NCBI GenBank assembly: GCA_947856675.1
Contig: CANUCM010000133.1
Coordinates: forward strand, 1-6,871
Length of the DNA stretch: 6,871 nt
Reading direction: 5' to 3'
Source: an uncultured Clostridia bacterium
Lineage (GTDB): Bacteria > Bacillota > Clostridia > Oscillospirales > Butyricicoccaceae
Each line of letters starts with the position of its first letter. Positions within the stretch are counted from its first letter, which is position 1. Below, piece after piece: positions 1 through 6,276 of the stretch. The notes under the pieces are model-generated. The model made no database searches, was not told the origin of the DNA, and saw nothing but the letters and a program-made list of their open reading frames with translations. Both the position numbers and the translations under genes were made by a program.

Positions 1-83
1 ATAACAGCCTATAACGCCTTCGCATGGATAAATTGGCGTATTTTCAAGGGTTTCCGGGGCTTTAATAACACCCGATAACGCCT
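1..83. repeat. Pair of 19-bp near-identical direct repeats (1-19 and 65-83)
   Basis: The copy at 1-19 reads ATAACAGCCTATAACGCCT and the copy at 65-83 reads ATAACACCCGATAACGCCT, which match at 17 of 19 positions. Each copy contains ATAAC twice with 10 bp between starts, about one helical turn, as expected of a protein-binding site made of direct half-sites. A TCAAGGG word follows each copy (44-50 and 103-109). No convincing gene lies in 1-141; the short open frame at 1-78 on the plus strand resembles nothing I know. The array may continue left of the window. It could be an arm-site or end of an integrative element, or an ordinary regulatory repeat; the sequence does not decide. Confidence 0.55.
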
Positions 84-141
84 CTCAGCAGGCGGTGAAA
101 TCTCAAGGGGCTAATTGCAATTTTTCTTATCCGGGCTCGTT

Positions 142-837
142 TTAATCTTTTTCCGGCCCAGCGCCTGCGTGTTGGGAAGCCGCCGCATAGACTCCGCCGT
201 GAAACCCGGGAGCGTTCGCTGTCAGCTGATAAGTTCCTTTTCCCAGTTTATTTACAAGCCCTTCCGCCTGGTATTGATTGAGCAGGCGCTGCAGCTGGCG
301 GGAGCTGCAGTTCAACTGAAACGCAGCCTTCTCAACGCCGGCCAGCCGGCCGTTTTCACACTTGTATTGCATATATGTCAGGACCCGCTGCTTTAATGTC
401 GCAGGTGCGGCGTCGAGCTTTGTAATGGCCTCGATCTTCTGTGTGAGCGATTGGCAAATCAGATGCAAAAACAGGCAGTTGTTCAGCAGCCTTTCCCGGT
501 TTTCCGAGATGGAAAGCGCAAGACAGGTCAGCTTGCCGTTGGCCTGGGCATAAACGCTGCCGGGTTCTTTCTGAAACGGCGCCATATCCCCCAGCAGGTA
601 ATCTTTTTGCCCGTTGGCCAGGGAATAGACGGAGCCATCGTGCCGGATGTAATAAATATGGATCGCGCCTTCCACTACAATTTGGAACAGGTCGGTATTG
701 TGCAGGGGAGACGCGGCAAATTCCCCTTTGTCATACCGTATGACAAAAAGGTTTTCCCGCAGCTCCTGCAGGGCTGCTTCACAGCCGGCTTTCTTCAGAT
801 ATGCGTTAATGAGCGCTTTGTCGTAGGATTTTTTCAT
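142..837 (-). CDS. Crp/Fnr family transcriptional regulator
   Basis: Probable cytoplasmic DNA-binding regulator of 231 aa, the usual size for the family. Residues about 30-110 fit the cyclic-nucleotide-type beta-roll (YDKGEF at 35-40, VEGAIHIYY at 55-63, GDM at 83-85). A long dimer helix follows (about 112-142). Residues 147-205 form a Crp-type winged helix with recognition-helix-like CSSRQLQRLLNQY at 177-189. The cNMP-contact residues of true Crp and the N-terminal Cys cluster of Fnr are not evident, so the effector is unknown. I chose the ATG at 835-837 because GGAG (844-847) lies 6 nt upstream; the ATG seven codons further up has no comparable site. The C-terminal tail after residue 206 (about 25 aa, Gly/Ala-rich) exceeds what the family normally has. 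The gene is divergent from a MATE transporter, an arrangement in which the regulator usually controls the exporter and itself. The family is sure; the target is inference. Confidence 0.88.
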   Translation of the reverse strand: MKKSYDKALINAYLKKAGCEAALQELRENLFVIRYDKGEFAASPLHNTDLFQIVVEGAIHIYYIRHDGSVYSLANGQKDYLLGDMAPFQKEPGSVYAQANGKLTCLALSISENRERLLNNCLFLHLICQSLTQKIEAITKLDAAPATLKQRVLTYMQYKCENGRLAGVEKAAFQLNCSSRQLQRLLNQYQAEGLVNKLGKGTYQLTANAPGFHGGVYAAASQHAGAGPEKD

Positions 838-875
838 TTTTTTCTCCAAGCAGGACATATGTCCGGTTCTTGTGT

Positions 876-900
876 CTGATTTTAGTATATTCTAACTCAG
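876..900. promoter_or_regulatory. Candidate operator dyad between the divergent genes
   Basis: The core TTAG-TATATT-CTAA at 882-895 is an inverted repeat with a single mismatched pair. Outer arms CTGA (876-879) and TCAG (897-900) extend it, offset by one base. It sits on the -10 and spacer of the regulator promoter and upstream of the MATE start. That position would let one bound dimer act on both genes. Crp/Fnr proteins bind such dyads, so autoregulation is plausible, but this exact word is not one I recognise. Confidence 0.4.
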
Positions 901-907
901 AATGCAA
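879..907 (-). promoter_or_regulatory. Promoter of the Crp/Fnr regulator gene
   Basis: On the minus strand, TTGCAT (902-907) is followed after 17 bp by TAAAAT (879-884). This is a good sigma-A-type spacing about 40 nt upstream of the start codon. Assigned by eye from consensus only. Confidence 0.5.
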
Positions 908-932
908 GGAAAGGTATGGAGGATTGACTGCT

Positions 933-1780
933 ATGACAACCGTATTTGAAGAACAAAATACATCAAAAGCCATTCTGCGTGTGGGACTGCCGGCGCTGCG
1001 CTGGCCACTTCCTTCGGCTTTTTCTGTTCTGCCGTCTACTATTTGCTGTGCATGCTCCGGGCTGAACGAAAGGAAAACCCGCTCATAAAGCTCTCCCCCA
1101 GGCATTTCGGGCCAAACAAGCGGATGGTCGCCGGTGTGGTTGCCATTGGAATCCCCGGCGCGCTGATCACTGTTTTGCTCAGCGTTTCCAACATCATTCT
1201 CAATAACTTTATCGGGATTTACGGGTCTGATGCGGTTGCGGCCTACGGAATTGCCTACAAGGTTGACATGGTTCCCATTATGCTGTCGGTTGGGCTTTCG
1301 CAGGGTGTTGCCCCGCTGGTGGGATACTATTTCGGCGCGGGCAGCCGGGAGAAAATGTCGCGGATTATGCGCACCGCCACGGTTTACGGCATCCTTTTGG
1401 GCGCGGTATTTACGCTTGCCTTCTGCCTGTTCGGGACCCAGCTGGCCGGCGTCTTCCTGCACGATGAATCCCTGATTCAGCAAGCGGGGTCTTTCATTGC
1501 GGTTTTGGGGCTTTCCGCTCCCATGCTCGGCATCATCAACATGGTGACCAGCTATTTTCAGGCGCTGGGCGCCGCGCTTAAATCCCTTGTGATCACAGTG
1601 ATGAGAAACGCGGTGCTCTTTATTCCGGCCGTTGCTTTGCTCAACCGCGTTTGGAAGCTGAACGGCGTCATTGCCGCACAGCCCGTTGTGGAAACAATAC
1701 TGGCGTTTGTTTGTATTGCAATGTATATACGGGATCATGCGGCAGGGATATCTCTCACGGCAAGCGAGGCGAAGGCCTGA
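933..1780 (+). pseudogene. MATE family efflux transporter, internally deleted and frameshifted
   Basis: MATE proteins export drugs or metabolites across the membrane using a Na+ or H+ gradient and are usually about 450 aa with 12 helices. The gene starts well: ATG at 933 with GGAGG (918-922), then the family N-terminus ending in ILRVGLPAL. At about 993-1003 the homology jumps, in another frame, to the mid-protein (ATSFGFFCSAVYYLL), then LIKLSPRHF, the start of the second six-helix half (GIPGALITVLLSVSNIILN), and VGLSQGVAPLVGYYFGA, through to a normal C-terminus. About 170 residues, roughly helices 1-5, are missing. The frame entered from the ATG stops at 1086-1088, and the downstream frame (usable from 1043 with TTG) has no ribosome site. 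The junction carries the tandem GCGCTGCGCTG, consistent with slippage or short-repeat recombination. No transport function is expected. An assembly error is the main alternative. Confidence 0.85.
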
Positions 1781-1818
1781 AGACGCAGGAATGACGGTTT
1801 GCCGGAAAAGGGGAAACG

Positions 1819-1848
1819 TGGACTTTAGAGCGGAGGTTGTGGTATATT
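1819..1848 (+). promoter_or_regulatory. Candidate promoter for the small membrane protein gene
   Basis: TGGACT (1819-1824), an 18-bp spacer, then TATATT (1843-1848). The predicted start of transcription near 1855 leaves a leader of about 37 nt that contains the ribosome site at 1879-1883. The -35 box matches consensus at four of six positions. Confidence 0.4.
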
Positions 1849-1891
1849 GGTGTAAATGATGCGGCAGAAAGCCGGGGCGGAGGCGTTTTTT

Positions 1892-2272
1892 GTGAAGACG
1901 GGGAGAGTTTTGCGGCTGGTCAGTCTGGCGATGCTTGCCATTGCTGTCGTCTTTGCCGCCTGCGCCCTTTCATCGCCCACGCTCGGGCGCGCAGTGGTCG
2001 TTGGAAACTTTGTCTTTGGCGCTGAGCAGTGGCGGGTTTGTTATGCAGTGTATATTTTTGTGATGGCGGCCGTGTTTGCGGCATCCTTCTTTTGCAGGGA
2101 AAAAAGTAATTCGGCGGCAGCCGGCGGCTTGGAAAGACGCAGTCTTTTCCCTCGCCGGGCGCCGGAGCCAATCAACAAAAGAGCCGGCAGGCCGCTGAAC
2201 CTGCCGGCTCTTCTGGTTTTGAAAGCACATCGGGCAAAGCCTTGTGTTTTGCCGGGGATGATGGTAATGTAA
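1892..2272 (+). CDS. Small two-helix membrane protein of unknown function
   Basis: I do not recognise a family. From the GTG at 1892 the frame gives 126 aa. There is a short basic N-terminus, a hydrophobic helix at about residues 6-28 (LVSLAMLAIAVVFAACAL), a short Gly/Val loop, and a second helix at about 48-67 (CYAVYIFVMAAVFAASFF). A charged tail follows. The start is placed at GTG because GGAGG at 1879-1883 lies 8 nt upstream; the ATG pair at 1856/1859 directly follows a TAA and has no site. The last third (after residue 71) is suspicious. It is Arg/Pro-rich, loses the membrane-protein character, and crosses a strong terminator hairpin. A run of six A at 2100-2105 precedes GTAA: one more A would end the protein as CREKK-stop after 72 aa. 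The real product may therefore be the two-helix part only. Confidence 0.5.
   Translation: MKTGRVLRLVSLAMLAIAVVFAACALSSPTLGRAVVVGNFVFGAEQWRVCYAVYIFVMAAVFAASFFCREKSNSAAAGGLERRSLFPRRAPEPINKRAGRPLNLPALLVLKAHRAKPCVLPGMMVM
2179..2220 (+). terminator. Strong intrinsic terminator, possibly bidirectional
   Basis: A perfect 13-bp stem pairs AAGAGCCGGCAGG (2179-2191) with CCTGCCGGCTCTT (2200-2212) around an 8-nt loop. CTGGTTTT follows on the plus strand. The minus strand also has a T-rich tract (TTTTGTTGATT) after the stem. It would end transcription of the small membrane gene and insulate the GNAT gene downstream. Confidence 0.85.
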
Positions 2273-2332
2273 TATCAGTTATGCGCGGCAAGACCCGGGT
2301 GATTTGTAAATGCCGCGGTGAGAGGGAAGGCT

Positions 2333-3169
2333 ATGCTGAACAACGAAAAAATACAAAGCATTGCAAGGGAGCAGTCCGCGCTGGATATGGGCTGCTGCGC
2401 GGAAGACTTTTTAAAGCGCGAAGCGGTGGTGGTCGATCTTCGCTTCAGCGAGCAGGGGCGGGTGTACTTTAAAGAACCGGTTGCCTGCAATTTTGTATCG
2501 TACGGGAGCAATGTCGTGGCTGCGGCCAGGCCCGAAATCAAAGCGCTGGCGGCCGAATACACTGCGCGGTATGAGCATTATCATTTGTTTGAAGCGCCGC
2601 ATTGCCTGTGGCTTCATGAGCGGCTGACAAAATACGGGTACAAAATCGGCTTTATGGCATATTATTTTTTGCCCGATGTGGCGAAGCTGCGGCTTCTCGG
2701 CTGCCGGTTTGAAATGAGGCTTTTGCACCCGGAGGATTTTGAGGGGCTGTATACCAAAGAATGGAGCAACGCTTTGTGCGCCCGCCGGCGTGAGCTGGAT
2801 GTGCTGGGCGCAGGGGCCTATGACGGAAACCGGCTGATTGGCCTTGCGGGCTGCTCCAGGGACTGTGAGCGGATGTGGCAGATAGGCGTCGATGTTTTGC
2901 CCGAATACAGAAATCAGGGCGTGGCCTCGGCGCTGACAAGCCGTTTGGCGCTGGAAATTTTGGCGCGGGGGCGGGTGCCTTTTTACTGCTGTGCCTGGTC
3001 GAATGTGGCTTCGGCGAGAAACGCGGTGAAAAGCGGATTTGTGCCTTCGTGGGCGGAAATGTCGGTCGTGCCCGCAGACGTTGCAGACAGGGCAAACGAG
3101 GTGCCGGGCGGCACCTTTGCGCAGTCCGGCGCGGAATGCCTTGTGCCGGGGGCGCCGGCCATGGTATAA
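2333..3169 (+). CDS. GNAT family N-acetyltransferase
   Basis: Predicted cytoplasmic enzyme that transfers an acetyl group from acetyl-CoA to an amine; the substrate is not readable from sequence. It has 278 aa. The N-terminal part (about 1-120) is less characteristic, and the GNAT fold occupies about 125-245. The acetyl-CoA signature Arg/Gln-x-x-Gly-x-Gly/Ala is present as RNQGVA (193-198) after the strand IGVDVLP. The usual C-terminal element WSNVASARNAVKSGF (222-236) follows, as in many Firmicutes GNATs. The ATG at 2333 is chosen because GAGG at 2322-2325 lies 7 nt upstream; a GTG at 2318 overlaps that site and is less likely. The 30-odd residues after position 245 are low-complexity and unlike the family. 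The gene lies between a terminator and the promoter of the next gene, so it is probably transcribed alone. TTGCCG (2249-2254), 15 bp, TAATAT (2270-2275) is only a weak promoter candidate. Confidence 0.85.
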   Translation: MLNNEKIQSIAREQSALDMGCCAEDFLKREAVVVDLRFSEQGRVYFKEPVACNFVSYGSNVVAAARPEIKALAAEYTARYEHYHLFEAPHCLWLHERLTKYGYKIGFMAYYFLPDVAKLRLLGCRFEMRLLHPEDFEGLYTKEWSNALCARRRELDVLGAGAYDGNRLIGLAGCSRDCERMWQIGVDVLPEYRNQGVASALTSRLALEILARGRVPFYCCAWSNVASARNAVKSGFVPSWAEMSVVPADVADRANEVPGGTFAQSGAECLVPGAPAMV

Positions 3170-3170
3170 T
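3141..3170 (+). promoter_or_regulatory. Extended -10 promoter of the SLH hydrolase gene
   Basis: TTGTGC (3141-3146), an 18-bp spacer, then a perfect TATAAT (3165-3170) with the extended TG at 3162-3163. The -10 box contains the TAA stop of the GNAT gene. Predicted transcription would start near 3177, leaving a leader of about 120 nt before the hydrolase start codon. Confidence 0.6.
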
Positions 3171-3184
3171 ACGGACGGTAAAAC

Positions 3185-3206
3185 GGCGCGTGCGCCTGCA
3201 TTTTTT
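3185..3206 (+). terminator. Weak hairpin plus T-run after the GNAT gene
   Basis: GGCG (3185-3188) can pair with CGCC (3193-3196) around CGTG, and a run of six T follows at 3201-3206. The stem is only four or five base pairs and a TGCA separates it from the T-run. It could be a weak terminator, or an attenuating hairpin because it lies downstream of the hydrolase promoter. Confidence 0.2.
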
Positions 3207-3214
3207 GGCGGGTG

Positions 3215-3238
3215 TTTTGACTGATGCTTCAATCAAAA
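3215..3238. repeat. Inverted repeat in the leader of the SLH hydrolase gene
   Basis: TTTTGACTGA (3215-3224) and TCAATCAAAA (3229-3238) form 10-base arms with one mismatch around a TGCT loop. The element is AT-rich within GC-rich surroundings and lies about 60 nt upstream of the hydrolase start codon. It may be an operator or an RNA hairpin; no known regulator site is recognised. Confidence 0.35.
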
Positions 3239-3299
3239 TCCACCGGGCGGCCTGTGGTGCGAGCGGCGGTTTTTTTGGAAAATTCAAGGAGGCTTTGCA

Positions 3300-5483
3300 A
3301 TGAAAAGACGTTCTTTGGCGCTGCTGCTTTGCGCTTTGATGGTACTGCCGTTTTTTCCGGCCGGGGCGCGGGCGGCAAACCCGGTTTGCCTGGCATTGGG
3401 CGACAGCATCACGACAGGGTATGCGCCGCCGGATGACAGCGGGGCTGCACAGACGGTTGACAGCCCGTTTGCCGGGCAGGTCAGCGCAGCGCAGGGCTGT
3501 GACCTGCTGAACTTTGGCGTCAACGGCGAAACCACGGCGGCGCTTTTGCAAAGGCTGGGCGAGATTCGCACGGAAATTGCGGCGGCGGATGTGATAACCA
3601 TTACGATTGGCGGCAATGATCTGATGAACGCGCTGTATCAGCATCTGACGGATGCGTACAACCTCAGCCACCCCGACGGCGGGATTACGCTCGAGAAAAT
3701 GAAGGCGGCGCTGCAGGATCCGTCGCAGCTGCAAAGCCGGCTGCTGCTGTTGAGCGTGATGGGCTATATCGGCGAGTTTGGAACTTCGGCGGCAAAGGCG
3801 GAGGCTCTGGACGTGTTTGAGAGCAACCTCGGCAAAATCATGGACACCATCCGGGCAGACAACGCCTCGGCGGTTGTGGTGATTGCCACGCAGTACAACC
3901 CATACAGCCACATTACGGAGCCTTCCGTGCAGAGCATTGTGGATGTGTTTGAAGCCGGCGTGGTGGACTTAAACGCGAGAATTTCGGCTGTGGCTGCGGC
4001 AAAGGGCGCCGCGGTAGCCGATGTGTATACGGCGTTTCAAAGCGCGGGCACCCGCCTGACCAATGCCTATGTAAACTCGCTGTCGGACTTGAACGTTGAT
4101 TTTCATCCGACTCAGGAGGGGCACGACCTGATTGCCCGAGTGATGACGGCGGCGCTGAACGCGCAGCGGCACAGCACCCACAGCCCGCAAGCCGGGTGGG
4201 CCGCCGTCACGGCGGATACCGGGACTTTGACCACCGGCAGCTGGTATCTGGCGGACGATGTGACGGCAAACGGAGATATTTCCGTCTGCGGTACCGTGAC
4301 CCTGTGCCTGAACGGCAATGTGCTCAATCTGAACGGGCACGGTATCCGGGTAGGCAGCGGCGCGTCGCTGACTTTGTGCGACTGCGGTTCCGGCGCCGAA
4401 CACCGGTTTGCCGTGGGGCAAGACGGCTTGTGGACGCTGGCGGAGGAGAACGGGAGCGAGATCCTCACGGGCGGCGTCGTGACCGGCGGAAAGGGCGGCG
4501 TATCCGTCAGCGGCGGCAGCTTTATGATGATGGGCGGCACGCTTGCCGGCAATTCTGCCCGTTTTGGCGGCGGCGTGTCCGTCAGCGGCGGCAGCTTTGT
4601 GATGACAGGCGGCCGCATTACGGGCAACACGGCGGAACAGGGCGGCGGCGTGTTCGCCGCCGGCAGCTTTGCGCTGGCCGGGAACCCTGTTGTCACGGGA
4701 AACAGGGCAAACGGCGCCCAAAGCAATGTCTACCTTGATAGTGAACGGGTGATTTCCGTCACCGGGGCGCTGGAAAAGAGCGCCGAAATAGGCATTTCCA
4801 TGCACACGCCGGGCGTTTTTACCGACGGATGGAGTCGGACAATGGCCGGAAAAGCGCCGGCTGAATACTTTTTCTCCGAGGATGTAGAGTACAATGTGCT
4901 GCCGGACGGACAGGAAGCCGGGCTGGGCACGGGACTTCCCTTTGCAGACGTCGCCGGCGACGCGTGGTACGCGGAGGCTGTGGAGTATGTTTACCGCCGC
5001 GGCCTGATGGTGGGATACGGGACATTTGACCCGGAGAGCACGCTGACCCGGGCGCAGCTGTGCCAGATTGTCTTCAACATGGAGCAAAACCCGGCGGCGG
5101 AAGGCGAGAGCCCGTTTGCCGACGTGGCCGATGGTTCGTGGTATTTCAGCGCGGTGCTCTGGGCCGGCACCCACGGGATTGTCAACGGCTTTGGCGACGG
5201 CCGGTTCGGCCCCGAGGAACCGGTTACCCGGGAAGAGCTCGCCTGCATTCTCTACCGGTATGCCGAAAGCAGGGGCTGTGATGTCAGCGCGTTTGAGGAC
5301 ACCGATCTCTCGCCCTACCGGGACGCGGAGCAAATCGGCGGCTATGCCGTTTCGGCCATGCAGTGGGCCTGCGGGGCGGGCATCATGGAGGGAAGCGACG
5401 GTATCCTTGCGCCCCGGCACAGCGCGACCCGCGCCGAAGCTGCGGCCATGCTGATGCGGTTTGCCCAAAAGACTGCGCAGTAA
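3300..5483 (+). CDS. Secreted SGNH/GDSL hydrolase with beta-helix-like repeats and three SLH domains
   Basis: Predicted cell-wall-attached esterase, deacetylase or lipase of 727 aa. Residues 1-26 are a signal peptide (MKRRS, hydrophobic core, cleavage near ARA). Residues 28-290 form an SGNH hydrolase: GDSITTGY with nucleophile Ser36, the Gly block NFGVNGET (71-78), GGND (104-107) with oxyanion Asn106, and DFHPTQEGH with Asp267 and His269. Residues about 300-545 include a Gly-rich part (390-470) of GGSF-x-M-x-GG-x-I/L-x-GN coils resembling right-handed beta-helix proteins. Three SLH modules follow: 548-600 (FADVAGDAWY), 606-660 (FADVADGSWY) and 665-725. SLH modules bind pyruvylated wall polymers in Firmicutes. 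The start is firm: AAGGAGG (3286-3292) lies 7 nt before the ATG. All catalytic positions are present, so activity is likely. The substrate is unknown; wall polysaccharide or an external acyl ester are options. Confidence 0.93.
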   Translation: MKRRSLALLLCALMVLPFFPAGARAANPVCLALGDSITTGYAPPDDSGAAQTVDSPFAGQVSAAQGCDLLNFGVNGETTAALLQRLGEIRTEIAAADVITITIGGNDLMNALYQHLTDAYNLSHPDGGITLEKMKAALQDPSQLQSRLLLLSVMGYIGEFGTSAAKAEALDVFESNLGKIMDTIRADNASAVVVIATQYNPYSHITEPSVQSIVDVFEAGVVDLNARISAVAAAKGAAVADVYTAFQSAGTRLTNAYVNSLSDLNVDFHPTQEGHDLIARVMTAALNAQRHSTHSPQAGWAAVTADTGTLTTGSWYLADDVTANGDISVCGTVTLCLNGNVLNLNGHGIRVGSGASLTLCDCGSGAEHRFAVGQDGLWTLAEENGSEILTGGVVTGGKGGVSVSGGSFMMMGGTLAGNSARFGGGVSVSGGSFVMTGGRITGNTAEQGGGVFAAGSFALAGNPVVTGNRANGAQSNVYLDSERVISVTGALEKSAEIGISMHTPGVFTDGWSRTMAGKAPAEYFFSEDVEYNVLPDGQEAGLGTGLPFADVAGDAWYAEAVEYVYRRGLMVGYGTFDPESTLTRAQLCQIVFNMEQNPAAEGESPFADVADGSWYFSAVLWAGTHGIVNGFGDGRFGPEEPVTREELACILYRYAESRGCDVSAFEDTDLSPYRDAEQIGGYAVSAMQWACGAGIMEGSDGILAPRHSATRAEAAAMLMRFAQKTAQ
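4500..4649 (+). repeat. Two tandem 75-bp units coding 25-residue Gly/Ser repeats
   Basis: Residues 401-425 and 426-450 of the SLH hydrolase start with VSVSGGSF-x-M-x-GG and end with Gly-Gly-Gly. At DNA level, the 28-nt stretches at 4503-4530 and 4578-4605 differ at one base. A third degenerate unit (VFAAGSFALAGNPVVTGN) follows. The near identity suggests recent duplication and possible variation in copy number between strains. Confidence 0.8.
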
Positions 5484-5525
5484 GGGAAGAAAAACCGGCG
5501 CAGCCCCTGCGCAACAAATTGTGTC

Positions 5526-5555
5526 TTGACGCAAGCCGCGGGAAAATGGTACGGT
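5526..5555 (+). promoter_or_regulatory. Promoter of the XRE membrane regulator gene
   Basis: TTGACG (5526-5531), an 18-bp spacer, then TACGGT (5550-5555) with an extended TG at 5547-5548. The -35 matches consensus in five of six positions. Transcription starting near 5562 gives a very short leader before the start at 5574. The -10 hexamer itself is weak, so strength may depend on the TG or on a regulator. Confidence 0.5.
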
Positions 5556-5573
5556 GTGCGTGAGGTGATGCAA

Positions 5574-6245
5574 ATGAAGATCCACCAGAACCTGAAGGAT
5601 TTGCGCATGCTTTCGGGCATGACGCAGGAGCAGGCGGCGCAGCGGGCAGGGGTGACGCGGCAGGCGATTTCCGGATACGAAACCGGCAGGACGCAGCCCG
5701 ATTTGGATATGCTTGTGCGTCTGGCGGAAATTTACCGTGCCGACGTGTCCGATATCCTGTATGGCACCAATCGGCGGCAGAAAAAAATGCGCGTGGCGCG
5801 AAGGACGGCACAGGTGTCCCTTGTTCTTGCACTGGTGCTGCTTTTTGCGGCGTCGGGGCTTTTGTGCGCACTGAACAATTTTGCCGTCGCGCCCTCAGGC
5901 AGCCCGGCAACGGAGGAGGTGCGCAGGGTGGTGGAGCTGCGGTTTGCCATGCTGGATGTGTGCGCGGCGCTGCGGGGTTTGTCACAGCTGGCGGCGATAG
6001 TGGGGTGCGCTGCATCTGCAGTGGGCGTTTTTGCGTATAGTCTGCCGTCCGGGCGTGTCATGAGCTGTGCTGCAGGCTTTGGTGCGGCGTGCTTTGTGTG
6101 CACTCTTCCGTTTTCTGTGCTGGACGGCGTATACAGCCGTGCCGATTACCTGCTTGCTGCGCTGGGGAGCATGTGGCCGGCGCCGCTGCTGTTGATTGCG
6201 GTGCTGCTGCGGGAACTTTGGCACAGCAGAAAAAAACATGCTTGA
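5574..6245 (+). CDS. XRE family helix-turn-helix protein with four membrane helices
   Basis: Predicted membrane-tethered DNA-binding protein of 223 aa. Residues 4-62 are a typical XRE/Cro-type HTH: NLKDLRMLSGMTQEQAA, then VTRQAISGYETGRTQPD, then the LVRLAEIYRADVSDIL helices. A basic linker (RRQKKMRVARR, 67-77) leads to hydrophobic segments at about 81-101, 134-157, 162-183 and 192-213, and a basic C-terminus follows. The HTH would therefore be cytoplasmic. Nothing resembling an enzyme or ligand pocket is seen in the membrane part, and its signal and targets are unknown. The ATG at 5574 is chosen because GAGGTG (5562-5567) lies 6 nt upstream; a longer in-frame start at TTG 5526 would translate the promoter itself. 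The stop codon overlaps the -35 box of the next promoter. Autoregulation is possible but no operator is evident. Confidence 0.85.
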   Translation: MKIHQNLKDLRMLSGMTQEQAAQRAGVTRQAISGYETGRTQPDLDMLVRLAEIYRADVSDILYGTNRRQKKMRVARRTAQVSLVLALVLLFAASGLLCALNNFAVAPSGSPATEEVRRVVELRFAMLDVCAALRGLSQLAAIVGCAASAVGVFAYSLPSGRVMSCAAGFGAACFVCTLPFSVLDGVYSRADYLLAALGSMWPAPLLLIAVLLRELWHSRKKHA

Positions 6246-6270
6246 CAAAGCAAAAGAAACAGCGTATACT
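6242..6270 (+). promoter_or_regulatory. Consensus promoter of the T-box/metN unit
   Basis: TTGACA (6242-6247) is a perfect -35. A 17-bp spacer and TATACT (6265-6270) follow, so this is the strongest promoter in the window. The TGA stop of the XRE gene lies inside the -35 box. Transcription should begin near 6277 and cover the whole T-box leader. Confidence 0.85.
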
Positions 6271-6276
6271 ATGCCC

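Noticed and set aside
806..1738. 310-codon minus-strand open frame opposite the MATE remnant
   Set aside because: The translation has no recognisable fold and is rich in Gly, Asn and His, while the plus strand shows clear MATE homology.
2652..3911. 419-codon minus-strand open frame across the GNAT and hydrolase genes
   Set aside because: Low-complexity Arg/Pro-rich translation; it spans two well-supported plus-strand genes and their promoter.
4500..4650. Repeats considered as a CRISPR array
   Set aside because: Only two units, in frame and coding a Gly/Ser protein motif, with no unique spacers of array type and no cas genes.
4196..4738. 180-codon plus-strand frame inside the hydrolase
   Set aside because: An Arg-rich out-of-frame shadow of the Gly-rich repeat region.
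5498..5512. GCGCA/TGCGC hairpin after the SLH hydrolase as its terminator
   Set aside because: The stem is only 5 bp and no T-run follows on the plus strand. The T-run lies on the minus-strand side, where no gene needs it.
3969..5585. 538-codon minus-strand open frame opposite the SLH hydrolase
   Set aside because: It is opposite a gene with a clear signal peptide, catalytic blocks and SLH modules. Its translation is His/Arg/Ala-rich without domains, a common effect of GC-rich coding DNA.
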